Assembly (NCBI GenBank): GCA_963971575.1
Contig: OZ020622.1
Coordinates: 12,624,279 to 12,688,278, forward strand
Reading direction: 5' to 3'
From: Liopterus haemorrhoidalis
Taxonomy: Eukaryota > Arthropoda > Insecta > Coleoptera > Dytiscidae
DNA: 64,000 nt
A program made the position numbers and the translations under genes. The notes beneath the pieces were generated by a model. The model searched no databases. It was not told where the DNA came from and saw only the letters and a program-made list of their open reading frames with translations. Shown here piece after piece: positions 42,446 to 53,464 of this stretch. Positions within the stretch are counted from its first letter, which is position 1. Every line of letters begins with the position of its first letter.

Positions 42446-42767
42446 CGAGGGTTGCCTCTTATATTCCAAGATTGCGCTAAACTAGTGCTGCCATCTGGCA
42501 ACTGACGCTTCTATCGTAAAGTTTGACATTTTTGACGGTGTACGTACTCAGAACGTTTTGACGTACGAGCGCTATTTGTGTTGTTTACAGTAAATTGAAA
42601 AAATTCATCTCAGCTAAAAATGGAATTAAATCGAAACATTTTCGAGCAATTATTTTTTACAACTTTCGACATGGATTAACAGTGCATCGATAAACTTAAT
42701 TCGACTTTTGGCAATGAAGAACCATCAAGGACTACTGTTTATTGATGATTTGCCGACTTCAATCGTT
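42446..42767 (+). mobile_element. 5' fragment of mariner (same family as 343)
   Basis: CGAGGGTTGCCTCTTATATT preceded by TA, the same leader as 343-517, then a decayed transposase start at 42620 (MELNR, NIFEQLFFTTFD) with several indels. It ends abruptly in TTGCCGACTTCAATCGT. Pseudogene piece, shorter than the copy at 343. Confidence 0.8.
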
Positions 42768-42889
42768 GACGTTATAATTTTGTCGAACTCCCGTCGTTAG
42801 TTTGATTGTTGAGCCGTTAATTTTATACGAAAACCAATAGGGTAGCTTCAATATTTTACGTGATTTTATTACTATTTCTACATTTCAAA

Positions 42890-43610
42890 CAGTGTATATT
42901 ATAATTTACTGCTCGGTAACCATCAAATCGAGCGTGTGGATGATTTCCAGTACTTGGGGAGTGTTGTGTCTGTGGACGGTGGCGCGGATTTAGATGTGGA
43001 AAGCAGAATACGCAAAGCGAGAGGCGCATTTATTCAACTTAGCCGTGTATGGAATTCTGCGATCTACAGTACTTCCACGAAAACTACCATATTCAGGGCA
43101 TGTGTGACGTCAGTTCTTCTGTACGGCTGCGAGACTTGGTTCGTAACAGAAGCTATCAAGAGAAGAGTGCGAGTATTTGTAAATCGATGTCTTCGAAGAA
43201 TTCTTCGCATTTATTGGTCACGTAGAATATCAAACGTAGAATTGGGGGAAAGAACTGGTCAAATGGACATTAATTTGCAAATAAAAAGAAGAAAGTATGG
43301 TTGGTTAGGGCACACTCTTCGAAGGGCTCCTAGCGAAGTGTGTCGATATGCACTAGCATACAACCCTCAGGGCAGTAGGCGTAGAGGGCGACCCAAGAAC
43401 ACCTGGCGTCGCTCAACCCTGCTAGAAATAAATGCATGGAGCTCTCAAAACCAAGACAAAAGACTTTATAACAACATCACCGACTTGAAGCCTATGGCAG
43501 ATAGACGAGTTAGATGGAGAAATTTTATTGACAGCCTATGCTCTTTTTAGAGGCAGTCCAAAATCACCCGATGATGGACAAGGCTTGATGATGATGATGA
43601 TGTTATTATA
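42890..43610 (+). pseudogene. RTE-like LINE, thumb to C-terminus
   Basis: 204 open codons from 42936: DDFQYLGSVVSVDGGADLDV, ESRIRKARGAFIQLSRVWNS, SVLLYGCETWFVTEAIKRRV, RVFVNRCLRRILRIYWSRRI, GWLGHTLRR, RRRGRPKNTW and RRVRWRNFIDSLCSF then a stop at 43548-43550. These are the conserved post-palm blocks of RTE-type LINEs. The 3' end AAGGCTTGATGATGATGATG is the GAT tail. The RT active site and endonuclease are missing by 5' truncation; the rest is intact, so this is a young insertion. Confidence 0.87.
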
Positions 43611-43704
43611 ATTTTAAACATTTAATACCATCTTTCTTTACCATGTTCCATGTTCCAAGGTTCTTTACCATGTGTATTTTAATAAAAGTGGAGGCTATAT
43701 CAAA

Positions 43705-43705
<1 letters not shown>

Positions 43706-43735
<30 letters not shown>

Positions 43736-43738
43736 ATT
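43706..43738. repeat. (AAAT)n microsatellite
   Basis: Eight AAAT/AATA repeats. Confidence 0.85.
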
Positions 43739-44784
43739 ATTGTCCGTATCATTGTTAGTTAAGAGCAACAACCATTGGTCATGAAGATTTTAATTTTTCA
43801 GTAAATGAAACCATACAAACGATTTTGGTACCAAGTCATAAAAGAGATGTTATAACGCAATTACTACTTCGATAGTTTCTTTTCTAAGTTGTCACTTATT
43901 ATAATTTATAGGTTAGATTTGTTAGAGAAGCGATAAGTTTAACTGAGTTACTATATAGGTGCTTCTGATAAACTAATGCGTTTCATTAAACTGAAAATAT
44001 ATTTCAGTTATGAAATAAAACGAACGCAACAGTTAAATGAAGTAATATAGTTTTTCTAAAGCAGCATTAAAACGAAAACGCCTATCGTCTTATATGAAAT
44101 ATGAAACCAAAAAATATTTAAAAAACAATTTTATTAATATAGTTGAGTTAAGAGTAAGGTACAGACATCATAAATAAATTATATTTTTTTCTGAATTCAT
44201 TTTACCACTATTCCAGCATAACTTTGTTACCTCTCTTTCTCACTCTCTCTCCTCATTTGGATTTTTTAAGATGCCTTGTGGTAGTAAAGTGTTGATATAG
44301 TGTTACTAAAAATATTAATATAAAAAAATACTATTTTAAAATAACCATTTCACACTCCCATTTACAAAATCCCACAAAAACTTGTGTCTAGTCTGAATAT
44401 AGAAACGATATTAAACATTATAATATATGTATATGACTAAGGGTAAACGTATGTTGGTAAAGTTCATGTGTGGTGGGGTGTTTTAAAGGTAGGTGTGTTA
44501 CGGCAAACGTTCTGTGTATATGTATTTGTGTAGAAAAGAGGCTTCCAACCATTTTCACGAAAAGGTTTTTGTTGTATGTAGAGTTAGGTAACTGGACTGT
44601 ATATTTATTATATAATAACAGAAATTGTTGATGTACAAATTTGTAAATTATTAATACATGTATTTTATAGTCTTTACTTCAAGCAGTATAGAACTAAAAT
44701 TTCAAATTTCGTAAACTACAAAATAAACAATAAGATTATTATCGTAATTTGCCAACTCCTATAAAGTTTGTGACATTTATAAAA
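43739..44784. other. spacer, nothing recognised
   Basis: AT-rich, no reading frames of note, no repeats in common with other regions seen. Confidence 0.4.
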
Positions 44785-46130
44785 AAAAAAACAGCTTTGG
44801 CCACTACAGAACCGACCGCCATCACAAAGTACTTGTTTAATTTATGCTGCTTTATCAAAAAATGTCTCAAATAAAAGTTATTGATTTTATAGCAACTTTT
44901 GTTAAATACATTTTTTCAAAATACTTCTCTGATGTGAAATATTCGCAAAAATCTTAAAACCGACACGAGTAAACTCCCATTTCTATGGTCTATTTCAAAG
45001 TAGAAAAATGTGTGTAAGAAGATAGGAGCTGTTTGTCCTTGCTTCGGATTTGTTTAGATCGTCATCCCTATTACACTGTAAAAATATTGTTTTTAGTCCA
45101 AGTTGACAGATGTTCAGTGTCGTACATTGGAAATATATATTATTTATATTATTTAATTTGTGTCATATATTTTGTTATTATTTACATATTTAGACTTTTA
45201 TTTATATTCTTGGCGTAGATTTTATGGAGAAAATTCTCCATGTAATTTGTTTTTACGCAGTTATATATTTTTTAGGTTATCTGACATATAAATATTTTTT
45301 GACACTTGAAAATTAACAGATCAAGAGAGAGGTCTAATGTGAGGCCAAAAGACAGCCCAGCTGATTGTGCCCAATGAAGAAGTTATTGATATAATTTTTA
45401 GACCTTCATATATACATATATTTTTAATTTGTATTTACAATAATTATTTAAATAAGAAACTTTAGCTCTGAAGATATATTGTTTGTTTTATTGCTTTGTT
45501 CAAACTCTTTTAGCCAAATCTCTCTTCTTATATATAGTACATAATTTTTAAAATTAATATTTTTTTAACTTTTTCAAATTTCCCATTAAACTGAATCTAT
45601 GTCGTATAAATAACGTAAGTGTATTATCTGCCTTGTTTATTTCAATATCTTATTAACATTTTTTATATTAAAAATAAAAAACAATTGTTAACCCAGTTGC
45701 TACGCCCATGTCCTAGTTGTAACTTATTTTAAATTTCCCGCTATACTGTATTTGATCAGTGTAAATCGTACTCGGTTCGCAGCGCTATCTACTTTTTTCT
45801 ACTTTGAAATAGACCATAGTTAACCGATTTTTGTCAAAAGTTGATCAACTCGTGCCATTGATGTCAAAAGCTTAAATATGAAGTTTCATAAAAGTCCTTT
45901 TACCCGAATTTGCTCTGCGCGTGTATACGAACCGGCAGATAGACAGACAGATAGACAGACAGACAGACAGACATACAGACTGACAGACAGACAGACCGAC
46001 AGACATCATGCTAAAAATAGTCAAAACGTTATGTAGAGACCTCAATTCGTGGATATCCATCGAAATGTCGAAATATCAAAATCGGTATGATCACAATACG
46101 TCCCTTATATATGTTGGCGATCGGTAAAAA
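44785..46130 (-). mobile_element. GTCY-microsatellite element split by another transposon
   Basis: Part 1, 44785-44995: (reversed) GATGGCGGTCGGTTCTGTAG at the end of the unit and AAAGTTGCTATAAAATC. Part 2, 45817-46130: ACTCGTGCCATTGATGTC, the GACA/GACC run at 45948-46003 (minus-strand GTCY) and CGATCGGTAAAAATG at the head. The host sequence on either side of the nested 821-bp element joins at a single TA to give the sequence found in the uninterrupted copies. Confidence 0.85.
44996..45816. mobile_element. 821-bp TA-inserting element, no ORF
   Basis: Inverted termini TGGTCTATTTCAAAGTAGAA (44996) and TTCTACTTTGAAATAGACCA (45816), 23 or more bp and perfect, flanked by TA (44994-44995, 45817-45818). 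The interior is AT-rich, includes a short palindrome GGAGAAAATTCTCC (45225-45238), and encodes no protein longer than about 60 residues. Its insertion into a known repeat fixes the ends. Tc1/mariner-like by the TA target; family not recognised. Confidence 0.88.
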
Positions 46131-46224
46131 TGTCTGTATATATGTATTTGGAAACTGAAAATAGAAATCAATCAGTCAGATATATATTTCAATTTGATCT
46201 ATCTTCGTCATATGACATACTATG

Positions 46225-46640
46225 ATAAAAAGGGCTACTATTCAAATTTATGAAGGCGCTAGAATTATGCTGGACCAGAATATGTTAACTAACTGCCACA
46301 TAATTATATTCATCAATGAGAAAACAAGCAGTACGATCAACATTAAGAACGGCTTACCTCAAGGCTCGGTGTTGGGTCAACTATTTTTCAATCTATATAC
46401 CAGCGATTTACCTAAAACTTGGTCTCTTCGGCATATGATACAATGTGAAAAAAACACTATTCAAACTTATATAGGCAATAGTTTGCGCTAGAATATGTAT
46501 TTATGCTGGTCCAGAGTATGTTAAGTAACTGAGTAACTGTATTCAGAAATGGGAAAACAATTAGTATGATCAACATTAAGAACGGATTACCTCAAGGTTA
46601 TGTGTTGGGTCCACTATTTTTCAATATATATACATTCATC
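46225..46640 (+). pseudogene. two tandem copies of a LINE RT fragment
   Basis: First copy (46225-46470): KTSSTINIKNGLPQGSVLGQ then LFFNLYTSDLPKTWS, RT motif 4 with NGLPQGSVL. Second copy (46455-46640): TISMINIKNGLPQGYVLGPL and FFNIYT. The two share ACTATTCAAA...TTATGCTGG(A/T)CCAGA and INIKNGLPQG, spaced about 225 bp. A jockey/R1-type RT is the likely source. Fragmentary and duplicated; the catalytic YADD box is missing in both. Confidence 0.7.
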
Positions 46641-46789
46641 TCTTTATCATTACATTCATCTCAATATAAATTCATCTCTTACAACCTGGCCCTTGCAAAA
46701 TAAAATCGAAACGTGGACAATACTGTCAGTACACTTACGTCTGATATGTCCCTAATCGATCAATATTACCACCAATGGCGCTTACTTCC

Positions 46790-46960
46790 GAATATTATTA
46801 AATTCTTATGTCCGGTTGCTAACGTAAGAGTTTTCTCTAACTCAAGTTAAAATCATTTGTTTTTATATGTTACAACATACAAAAACAAATGATTTTAACT
46901 TGAGTTAGGGATAATTCTTACTTTATCAACCGGCCATTAAACGTTTAATTAGGTCTTAAA
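46790..46960. mobile_element. palindromic MITE with a 28-bp perfect core hairpin
   Basis: Perfect arms 46837-46864 and 46881-46908 (CTAACTCAAGTTAAAATCAT plus 8 bases) around a 16-base loop. The pairing continues outward with mismatches (GTAAGAGTT / AATTCTTAC, then GTCCGGTTG / CAACCGGCC) to about 46804 and 46945. No protein. A foldback MITE or a source of hairpin RNA. Confidence 0.75.
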
Positions 46961-47754
46961 CGTCTTAAACTTGGTTGTGTTTTCTGTGATTATTAAATAA
47001 ATTAATATTGATATAATTTTGTACCTGTAATTTTATTTGAATTTTTTATTGATCCCGATCCCGAAAATAAAAGAATATGTTTTAAAACATAATAAAAATT
47101 TTCCCATTGAACCTGAATCTGAAACCATACCGAAATTTACATATTGGACCTGAAAATAAATTCAGCTTCAGGTACCTGATTATGACTACATTTATTTCAG
47201 ATCAGAGCACTGGAAAGGGGGGGGAGTGAAGGCGCACCGGCCCTGGGTGCCTAATCTTGGAGGAAAATCGTCACTACTTTGGACGTATCGGGTGTTAGGA
47301 TAGGGATTGAAGGTTAGAAGGGGCGATAAATTCAAGCTTTGACCCGGGCGCAGATCTTTATTCGCACGGCCCTGTTTCAGGTTGTTAGTTTTGTATAACA
47401 AACTTACAATCTGTGGGGATATCAATAAATCTTCAGAGATGACCGTAGAGAAATTCTCTAGCTAAATTTATCAAAACCTCCATTCTTAGCATTTTGAGAA
47501 CCTCTGAAGGTGTGGCAATGTATATGTCGTGTCACGACGTGTCTGAAGCTTTGCCTAGAGCTATGACGTAAACGTATATCGGTGACCCGCATGCCTTCAA
47601 CTGCAAACAGACATATAGGTACAACCCTTATAGTCACAAGGGTAGCAGGCTAAAGGTTATATGTTAAATTTATAAAATATAACCCCTGATTCCACAAAAT
47701 TTAAACTTAAATGAGATTTTTCATTACATTTAATTTTAAAAAGGATGAATCAAA
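46961..47754. other. spacer with a GC-rich repeat remnant
   Basis: 47196-47390 is GC-rich: GGAAAGGGGGGGGAGTGAAG, GCGCACCGGCCCTGGGTGCC and at its right GCACGGCCCTG, which reversed is a hAT-like end CAGGGCCGTGC. The matching left end is not convincing. The reading frame opposite (47192-47425) is a shadow. Nothing else. Confidence 0.4.
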
Positions 47755-47860
47755 ACAAATTATCTGTCTGTCTGTCTGCCAGTCTCCTTGTCTGACTGTC
47801 TGTCGGTCTGTCTGTTTGTCTGTCTGTCTGTCAGTCTGTCTGTCCGAGATTCACGCAAAA
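47755..47860. repeat. (CTGT)n-rich microsatellite
   Basis: TCTGTCTGTCTGTCTGCCAG and similar, then TGTCCGAGATTCACGCAAAA. A GTCY-like core but flanks unlike the other two families. A B-box-like GGATTCGAAC on the minus strand at 47911 is not supported by an A box. Confidence 0.7.
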
Positions 47861-47944
47861 ACGACTGGACATATTTTTACGTAATTTGATAGAGTGCAAC
47901 CAGGATTCGAACATAGGCTATTAGGCATTTTGTGGTTCTAATCA

Positions 47945-48230
47945 TGGGAGTCCTCGGCGGGACGAAGGCATCTTTCGAGCAGGAACTTAAGATCATATCT
48001 GCCTGCAGACCGGTTTCCAGCTCAAAAAGCATGTTTGCTTGGTTCTTTGCACAGTTTGAAGACGTAGTGCACTAGCCGCTGCCGCACATCTCCAGGCTCT
48101 GGGATGCGGCAGTATGTATTTTCCCCATCAGGTATTCACGTGTCACTTGTGGCACTTGTAGGTAGCACCTGTGGTAAGCCTGAAGTGCAGTACCTGGCGG
48201 AGGATGGTTTAAGACTTAAACCACTACCAT
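47945..48230 (+). pseudogene. R2/R4-like LINE endonuclease C-terminus, fragment
   Basis: Reads MGVLGGTKASFEQELKIISA, CRPVSSSKSMFAWFFAQFED, a stop (TAG), and a 3' UTR with ATCTCCAGGCTCTGGGATGC. GVLGG.KASF..E...I.AC aligns with the corresponding parts of the fragments at 39730 and 54640. The nuclease core itself lies upstream of the truncation. Same LINE group, third locus in the window. Confidence 0.7.
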
Positions 48231-48388
48231 CATATATATATAAATTGATTTTAACAAAAATCAAACTTTTTTTTGTTCAATGTATTTTTACAATTAGATG
48301 AAAATTTGGGGAGTTACGGGGGGACAACTTAAAACTAAAATCCACATAAATCTGCCATATTATTGTTTTAATAAGCAAATCGTATATA

Positions 48389-48954
48389 TAGACCGGGAGC
48401 TCATGACAGTTTTTGGTCTCCGATTTCATACAGCATGCCTTTTGGAGGAGAGAATATTTACCCTGTGACAACAAAAAAGGGATGGTACTAAACCCCTGCA
48501 CGCTTTCCGGTCATAGGGAAAATTGCATTTCCACTTAAACACAAAATTTTTGTGCTTTTCTCTGATTTAATATTGCTTGCCCTTTTGTCAAAAGAAAGTT
48601 ATAACAAATTTAAAGTCTTTTAAATATATGCATGCGATTCGGAGGGTCCCAAAGGGCTCAAACGGTCATGTGATCTTGTAATAAAAAAATATGATTTTCC
48701 CCGTTTTCATACAGCATGCCTATAATTAAAAGATAAATTTGTTATAACTTTCTTTTGACAAAAGGGCAAGCAATATTAAATCAGAGAAAAACACAAAAAT
48801 TCTGTGCAAGTGGAAATGCAATTTTCCCTATGACCGGAAAGCGTGCAGGGGTTTAGTACCATCCCTTTTTTGTTGTCACAGGGTAAATATTCTCTCCTCC
48901 AAAAGGCATGCTGTATGAAATCGGAGACCAAAAATGTCATGAGCTCCTGGTCTA
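48389..48954. mobile_element. foldback element with about 235-bp inverted arms, copy 2
   Basis: TAGACCGGGAGCTCATGACA at the left and TGTCATGAGCTCCTGGTCTA at the right. Arms and centre match 17748-18319, but the asymmetric centre (GCGATTCGGAGGGTCCCAAA) is reversed, so this copy is inverted relative to the first. ATA lies immediately outside both ends. Highly similar over the whole length. Confidence 0.9.
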
Positions 48955-50995
48955 ATAGCGCAAATAGTTTATAAGAAGGACAATTTTTTTGATGGCATAA
49001 TTTACATTATTTGTGTAAATTGTTAATTTAAAAAAAAACAACAACTCAAAAACGGTTAAAAAAACGACTTAAGGTGAGACTTTTTGGATTCCACGTAGTT
49101 TATTTAGTCTAGAAAAAAATGGGACCTTATTCGTTTTACGTATTTTAAAATTATTACAAATTTTAACATGGCGTGATTTACAGAAATTTTCATCTTCGCA
49201 TGAAGGTATCTCAAAAACGAAATGCGATAAAGACCTGAGGTATAAAATTTTGAAATCTTGAGGTTCTTATTGAATTGCAACAATATTTTAAAACAAAAAA
49301 ATGTTTAGAAAATTTTTACTTTTTTTTTTTGATTTTTTAGAAAATTTTGATAAATCTTAACTAAAAATGGTTAGCGATAGAAATCTGTAGTTTGAATTCT
49401 ATAAAAAAAATTGGGATTTAATAAACCAATTATTAAGTTTTGTACGAGCAGTAATCCAAAACCCTTGAAATTGGCAAAAAATCGAAAAAATCGTAAGGGG
49501 TACACCTTAAATTGGTATAAATATGTATTTTTGGTCATAGATCAACCAAATTTATTCCGAATTTTTGAAATTTGGGTAAAAGTAATGGAATTATAGGCAA
49601 AAAACTGACCCAGATCGCCTCTAACTAATAAATCAAGAATTATTTAAATATTTTTATTATAGTTTTCACCTTAAAATTAGCTTAAAATGATATTTTGGGT
49701 ACGATCGGACTCAAAAAATGTTTGGTGAAAATTTCAAAATTTTAGAGGAATGTTTTTTTTGTTAATTTTGTTGGAAAATTGATATACATTTATAGCCATA
49801 TCACAAATATTTGGTAATTTTTGAGTTACGGTCTAAAATTTTGACATTTGCGGCAAAAAACGTAAAAAAAGAAGAGTTGGTTTTTTCAACTTTCGTCGCG
49901 TTTTCTAGCAACATCGTGTTCTCTCTATTTTGATACTATCTGTATAATTACTCATTCTTTTAAGCATGTTACTCTATTTATTTTTGTAGCAAACAAATGC
50001 ATGTGCTCTCTTCATGTCAACCTGGGATCTAAATTAATTATAATTTTGAAATGCGCTTTGCAACTAATTCAAGCAATAATTATCAATAATCAGGAAAAAA
50101 TTGTTAGTGGAGAGGGTGAATTATTTAGTATTTTCACACGTGCAAATTTTAAATTTAGAACAGTTTATTAGTAATTCTGTTCCCCTTGTAATCATTAAAA
50201 CCAAACTGACCCTAAAAACAAAGAAAACAAAGAGGGAACCTTGATCCGTGTGATATGTCATGAAATTCAAATTAATGATGCAGATTCCCAATAACCCGGT
50301 ATATAAACAAAGGGAATTATCATGGTATCAGTGCGTATTATTCTCAAATCATTCTCATGGAAATTAGATTCATCTAGTACAAGGGACGCGAGTGTAAAAC
50401 CATTTAGAGATTTTTTGATAATTGTTACAAAAAAATGTTTATTCATCTGTGACCAATGAGTTCCAAAATGTTGATATGCTTCATGCTACAAACAATAAAA
50501 CATACTAGGAAAGACTCCATATTTCTAAACAAAAAGATTGATGATAAACTTGTATGATTTGAGAGTTCTGATGCCTTTGGAGAATCGTGGACAGGACTAC
50601 TGAAATTTCAGGTAAATGATTGGCGTACTGTGTAAGGGAGGTAATTTTAGTATTATTTTATAAATAAAATTTCCTAAATAAATTCAGTATAATCATTCAA
50701 TTAGAGTAAAATATTTAAAATGTTAAATAATAAAAAATAATCTATTTCTTAGAAAGGGCATTCAAGATAAGGGTAGACATGTATATTATTTTAACTTGAC
50801 ACTTTTGAAAATGTAACATGAAAAGTGAATCGTAAATTGTTGTTTCAAAAATATATGTCAACCATAAGCACATAAATAATAATTACATTTTGTCTGAAAT
50901 ATAAATATTATGATTGGGTTATTTTCTAATGGGATACTTATCTAAGTTATCACCAATAAATTGTGAATTTTAAGATAGTACAAGACGGACAGTCA
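48955..50995. other. long AT-rich spacer, nothing recognised
   Basis: About 2 kb, mostly A/T-rich with long A and T runs; a 61-codon frame at 49411 has no resemblance to known proteins. A TATA-like TATATAAACAAAGG at 50300 has no gene downstream. This is the longest stretch without an identified element. Confidence 0.4.
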
Positions 50996-51620
50996 AGGAG
51001 GTGTTAAAAGACATTTAACAGTTGTGTGATGTAAGCTTTTGAGGGTGGTTCTCTTTTTATAGTAGTTGAGCTTAAACCGTCGTATGGTTAAGACCATGTT
51101 TAAGAGTTGAGTCTAAAGAGTGAAGAAGTTAAGCCGTGTTTTAAGAAGAGTGAGATATTTGTTAATCATGGGTTAGAGTCATTTAGTGTTGTCGGTCCAG
51201 TCGAGTTAAATTAACAAGTAATTCCATATGAAACGTTAGTGTAGTGCCCAGCTAAAGACATGTGAGAGATAGATGGTTTTAGAGGATGTCAGTCAGGACT
51301 GTGGTGTCCAGTGGACAAATTAGTGATTAGTGCTAAAGAGTCCAGTGTTTAGTGTTTGTGTATGTCTAATTTGGATGTAGCTGTATCGACGTAATTGTAA
51401 GTCAAGTGTAATTAGTGTAAATATTTAAACCGTATCATAATTAAAGAAGATTAGCTAAAATGTTGAGTTTAATTGAACAACCCTTAATCCATCCAAGAAT
51501 CATAGCAACCAGCTAGCCGACTAATAGGAGGGGGTCCAGACTTGATCCGCTCGCAAGTCTTGGAACCCATAATGTGAGGGAGACCTAAAGTTGAGGGATG
51601 TACAAAGTAAGTACAAATGA
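50996..51620 (+). other. possible solo LTR or LTR fragment
   Basis: GT-rich sequence with repeated GTCCAGT, GTGTTTAGTG and GATTAGTGCTAAAGAG words, an AATTAAAG polyadenylation-like signal (51440-51447), and then GTTGAGTTTAATTGAACAAC and GGAGGGGGTCCAGACTTGAT. The general look is that of an LTR retroelement end, but I see no flanking duplication or coding region. Confidence 0.25.
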
Positions 51621-51718
51621 AATAAATAAATCAGCCAACCGTGACATACACAACTGGAATAAACACGAATTGACAACAAAAAAAAAAATAGGATATTAAT
51701 ATTGTGAACACTCTAAAG

Positions 51719-51996
51719 CAGTGTTTCCCAAAGGGTTCCCAAATAAGCCGCAATATCTTGAAAAAAAAAAAACTAGCTTCGGTTTGATTTTAACATCACA
51801 GTCCGAATATACGTACAATGCCATTAATAAGAAAAAAGTACAGGGAGGATCTTTTTAGAACGGATTGAAATTGACATATCCTGAATACTGGGACGTCTGC
51901 ATTCAAAATTTCTTCTTGTATCACTACGTAGGTGTACCGCGAAATTTTTCTTCTTTGGCAAATGTGCCACGAGAGTAAAAAGATTGAGAAACACTG
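51719..51996. mobile_element. hAT-type MITE
   Basis: Termini CAGTGTTTCCCAAAGGGTT (51719) and AAAAGATTGAGAAACACTG (51996) are inverted repeats of the common hAT form CAGTGTTTCTCAA. 278 bp, no coding. The flanking 8 bases (CTCTAAAG / CTAAGTCT) are not a clean duplication, so either decay or a deletion touched an edge. Confidence 0.65.
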
Positions 51997-52272
51997 CTAA
52001 GTCTTAGGTGTGTCGGCCACTTTAACAGGTTAGATGCTACTGCCCTAACTAGAAAAACCTTCGAATACTCGCAACAATGAATAGATCCAAAAGATTGCCT
52101 AAATTTAGAAGGATAATGCTGAAACAGATATAAGAATCATCTGTCTGATTGACTCTCAACAGACGTGCTACTCGCCTATCATTTAATCTAGGACATTTGA
52201 TATATGATCAGCGACTTGTAAAATTGAACATACCATCATTAGCTGATCGCGGTCGGTGCACTGCATATCTTA

Positions 52273-52530
52273 GTGAGTAATAGTACTCCTTTTAAATGAG
52301 TACTTTTTATATTACTCATTTAAAGTGCGTACTTGTACTCACTTTGAAGAAGGAGATAAGTGTACGCACTTGAAGTGAGTACTAGTACTCGTTATAAATG
52401 AGTACTTCAAAATACTCACGTAAAACGAGTACAAGTACTCACTTCTAAAGCGGAACTGAAACTACGCGTTATATGTGAGTACTAATACTCATTTTAAATG
52501 CGTACTTTTAATACGCGTTATATGTGAGTA
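52273..52530. repeat. left subterminal repeat array
   Basis: Roughly 18 copies of GAGTAC/GCGTAC-type cores or their reverse (TACTC, TACGC), e.g. AAGTGAGTACTAGTACTC, spaced 10-25 bases and alternating in orientation. Confidence 0.85.
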
Positions 52531-53273
52531 ACCTAACCTAACATATTAAATTTCCTGTCATATAAGCTCTTTAAAACTAAACAACCAAATAATAGTACAA
52601 TATTAACGTTTATTAGACAATTAAAAATTTTAAAAAAGTGCCAAAGTATCTGCTGGTTAATAAGTGAATTTAAAGTTAAGTAAAAGTGAAAAATAATAAT
52701 AATAAAGTGAAATGTAGCATTGAGAGGCTGCTGAAGCCAGAATTTATTTTTGCATAGTTTTTGTTTAAGAAGGTTCGGAAGCCTCAAAGTTAGTTATACA
52801 AATATGCAGTTTTAATTTAAATGCGATATAATAATAGCACATGTGATGATTGCATTATTTTAGGAATAAATGCGCTCAGATTAATTCAAGTACCTTCTAG
52901 ATATATTTAAAGATTTAACAAATAATACGTTTCAAAATGTAACTAAGGAGAAAATCATAATTTTTATCTTCTATTATTCGTAGAAATTGTTTAGAATAAT
53001 TTATTGAATTTTAGATGATAACTAAGTTCATACTTATACTTAATCATTATGATTATTTTAGTTGGAATATCTGAATGGTTTGAAAATTTTTTAAATAAAT
53101 ATATTCAAGAAATAATAATAATCGCATTTTATTATTTACAGTGTAAAAAAGTGTATAAATTATTGATTATAACAATTTAAAAACTATTTTTCTGATGTTC
53201 AATCAACATTTTTACTTTTCCTGAATTTTAAAGCTTTATTGTGACGTCACTCAAGAAAAGAGTTTTATACCTA

Positions 53274-53464
53274 TGTACGCACTATAAGTGCGTATTACTA
53301 CCCTCTCTTCCTTTCCACTACCCATTTAAAACGCGTACTAGTACTCACTTTAAGTGAGTACTAGTACTCATTTAAAGTGCGTACAAATGTACTCACTTGT
53401 ACGTGAGTAAAAACGAGGACAAGCAAAGTACGCACTTTAAATGAGTACTAGTACTCACTTGAGA
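53274..53464. repeat. right subterminal repeat array
   Basis: About 13 such cores, including the self-complementary stretch ACTCACTTTAAGTGAGT (53344-53360) and TTTAAATGAGTACTAGTACT. Same words as the left array, mirror arrangement. Confidence 0.85.

Noticed and set aside
47880..47930. tRNA-like B box on the minus strand (GTTCGAATCCTGG)
   Set aside because: No A box at the proper distance and no SINE body.
50295..50320. TATA-box promoter
   Set aside because: TATATAAACAAAGG has no downstream reading frame or transcript evidence; expected by chance in this composition.
52530..52545. Telomere-type CCTAA repeats
   Set aside because: Only two adjacent units (CCTAACCTAAC); chance in AT-rich DNA.
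53274..53464. CRISPR array or tandem satellite
   Set aside because: Repeats alternate in orientation, lack constant spacers and end exactly at a transposon terminus.
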